NCBI RefSeq assembly: GCF_000156235.1 | Contig: NZ_DS996805.1 | Location: 999,323-1,063,322, forward strand | Length of the DNA stretch: 64,000 nucleotides | Source of the DNA: Pseudovibrio sp000156235 | GTDB lineage: Bacteria; Pseudomonadota; Alphaproteobacteria; Rhizobiales; Stappiaceae | Direction: 5' to 3' | Shown: in pieces, positions 63,119 through 64,000 of the stretch | Layout: every line of letters starts with the position of its first letter | How positions within the stretch are numbered: the first letter of the stretch is position 1 | Made by a program: the position numbers and the translations under genes | Notes under the pieces: model-generated | Databases searched by the model: none | The model's input: only the letters and a program-made list of their open reading frames with translations | What the model was told of the DNA's origin: nothing

Positions 63119-63811
63119 ATGCCTTTCCAAAATTTTAAGCGGCAGGGATTTTTTGCCGTTTCAATCACTGTATTAGGTTTATCCGCCCAACCTGCCCTTT
63201 CCAGCCCAGCATCCGATCTTCTGGACAAGTACAATGCTTGGTATCTGGAAAGCGGTTTTGAAAAAGCGTCTTATGCGGAAGCTATTGAGAGCGGCGATAC
63301 GACTGAAATCCGCGACTACAATGTTGCAGGCGTGTTCTCCATCAAAAACGATGAAGGTGAGCCAACTGCTACATTTTACGCTGATGTTACCATTCCTAAA
63401 ATGGTCTTTACGGGCTCTGCGGTTGATGGAGATGTCTTTAGCTACGATTCATTGACGGTCGGCAAAGCGACCTTTGATATCCGTGTACTCGAAGAAGACA
63501 GCGCAGTAAAAGACATTGCAAGCGCTAAGGATTTGAAGCCAGTTGCACAGTTCTCCGGCTCAATGACCGACTATACTGTCTCTGATTTTTCTGAGAAGTG
63601 GGTTGATCACCCTGTTCTGAAAGAAGGTATCAGTCAGGAAGCTTTCCTTCAGTTGCTCGGCATGTCGCTGAACACCAGCTACGGTAGCTCTGCCATCAGT
63701 GAGATGTCGCTGACCTTCAACATCGCCGATGAGTTTGTTTCTGACACTGTCCTGACAGGCTTCAAAACCGGCTCAATAAAAGATGGCGTAACAGAAAACC
63801 ATCTCGCTTGA
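63119..63811 (+). CDS. Secreted protein of unknown function, possibly frameshifted near its end
   Basis: I do not recognise this 230-residue product. It starts at ATG 63119, has a signal peptide (GFFAVSITVLGLSAQPALS) and a beta-rich mature part (ATFYADVTIPKMVFTGSAVD, QFSGSMTDYTVSDF). It resembles its neighbour in layout and probably shares its role. The frame stops at 63811. Dropping one base of the A run at 63795-63798 would continue in a protein-like frame (TISLERYASTGKSKISGKHV, and so on) to a stop at 63911. Confidence 0.65.
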   Translation: MPFQNFKRQGFFAVSITVLGLSAQPALSSPASDLLDKYNAWYLESGFEKASYAEAIESGDTTEIRDYNVAGVFSIKNDEGEPTATFYADVTIPKMVFTGSAVDGDVFSYDSLTVGKATFDIRVLEEDSAVKDIASAKDLKPVAQFSGSMTDYTVSDFSEKWVDHPVLKEGISQEAFLQLLGMSLNTSYGSSAISEMSLTFNIADEFVSDTVLTGFKTGSIKDGVTENHLA

Positions 63812-63911
63812 GCGCTACGCCTCTACTGGTAAAAGCAAAATCAGCGGCAAACATGTTTCTTCAAACATTGCCACCAACACGGTAACTTCATATAAGTTCT
63901 CTGAAGATTGA
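63795..63911 (+). pseudogene. Putative out-of-frame C-terminal tail of the preceding gene
   Basis: From 63798 the alternative frame reads TISLERYASTGKSKISG, then about 20 more residues ending KFSED at the stop 63909-63911. Residue choice and codons look like coding sequence, and the upstream end of this frame is closed by TAA at 63788-63790. It fits a one-base insertion in AAAA, either in the genome or as a sequencing error. Confidence 0.4.
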
Positions 63912-64000
63912 TCGTTTGGATGTTCGCCCTCTGCTTGCTTACTTCAAGTTGGCTGATGCTCTTCGGCAAACTACATCGGTAGCTACACTACTGAAGACAT

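Noticed and set aside
1..64000. tRNA, rRNA, CRISPR arrays, insertion sequences, prophage or integrase genes
   Set aside because: No cloverleaf, rRNA core sequence, repeat-spacer array, transposase or integrase motif was seen on either strand.

Overview
The window looks like a chromosomal stretch of a marine-type alphaproteobacterium. Evidence includes TRAP and ABC uptake systems, S. meliloti-like sugar transport genes, a DUF3422 protein and moderate G+C; a Pseudovibrio-like organism would fit, but this is inference. No rRNA, tRNA, CRISPR array, insertion sequence or phage gene was recognised. Nearly every long open frame is a catabolic, transport or cofactor gene, arranged in compact operons with overlapping stop and start codons.

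Layout. 1-8839: the start of a TRAP solute-binding gene (minus), then a plus-strand operon of an FMN/2Fe-2S reductase, a Rieske dioxygenase (alpha and beta), an acyl-CoA ligase, a thiolase-like protein without the usual catalytic residues, a DUF35-SDR fusion, a cyclase-family hydrolase and an SDR. This is probably a CoA-dependent aromatic acid pathway of unknown substrate. 8895-10096: soxR and a divergent metallo-beta-lactamase-like gene sharing a near-perfect SoxR box. 10151-15671: a glucose/mannose-type ABC transporter and a divergent LacI regulator. 15675-19527: an HD phosphohydrolase, an alkaline phosphatase and a DUF3422 protein. 19569-28851: an alpha-galactoside module (peptide-type ABC transporter, AraC regulator, sugar 1-dehydrogenase, MelA). 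29037-35765: an amidase, a TRAP transporter, a TetR regulator and a fatty acyl-CoA ligase.

35843-48880 is the most interesting region. Around an 840-bp divergent intergenic region lie, leftward, a pyrimidine-breakdown operon (N-carbamoyl-beta-alanine-type amidohydrolase, dihydropyrimidinase, NCS1 permease, DUF1330 protein). Rightward lies a complete coenzyme F420 operon (cofG, cofH, cofD, cofC, cofE, npdG) ending in a luciferase-like F420-type oxidoreductase and followed by a RutR-type uracil sensor. No dihydropyrimidine dehydrogenase is present. The layout suggests a self-contained system that makes F420, reduces it with NADPH, and uses F420H2 in pyrimidine catabolism, possibly to reduce uracil or thymine, under RutR control. 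Two candidate RutR boxes lie in the divergent region, one overlapping the cofG ribosome binding site.

48890-53805: a vitamin B12 uptake operon (btuB, btuF, btuC, btuD) behind a clear cobalamin riboswitch. 54018-64000: an EamA exporter, formate-tetrahydrofolate ligase, a secreted heparin-lyase-I-like protein, RecX, ferredoxin-NADP reductase, a CSS-EAL cyclic-di-GMP phosphodiesterase and two secreted proteins of unknown function, the last perhaps frameshifted.
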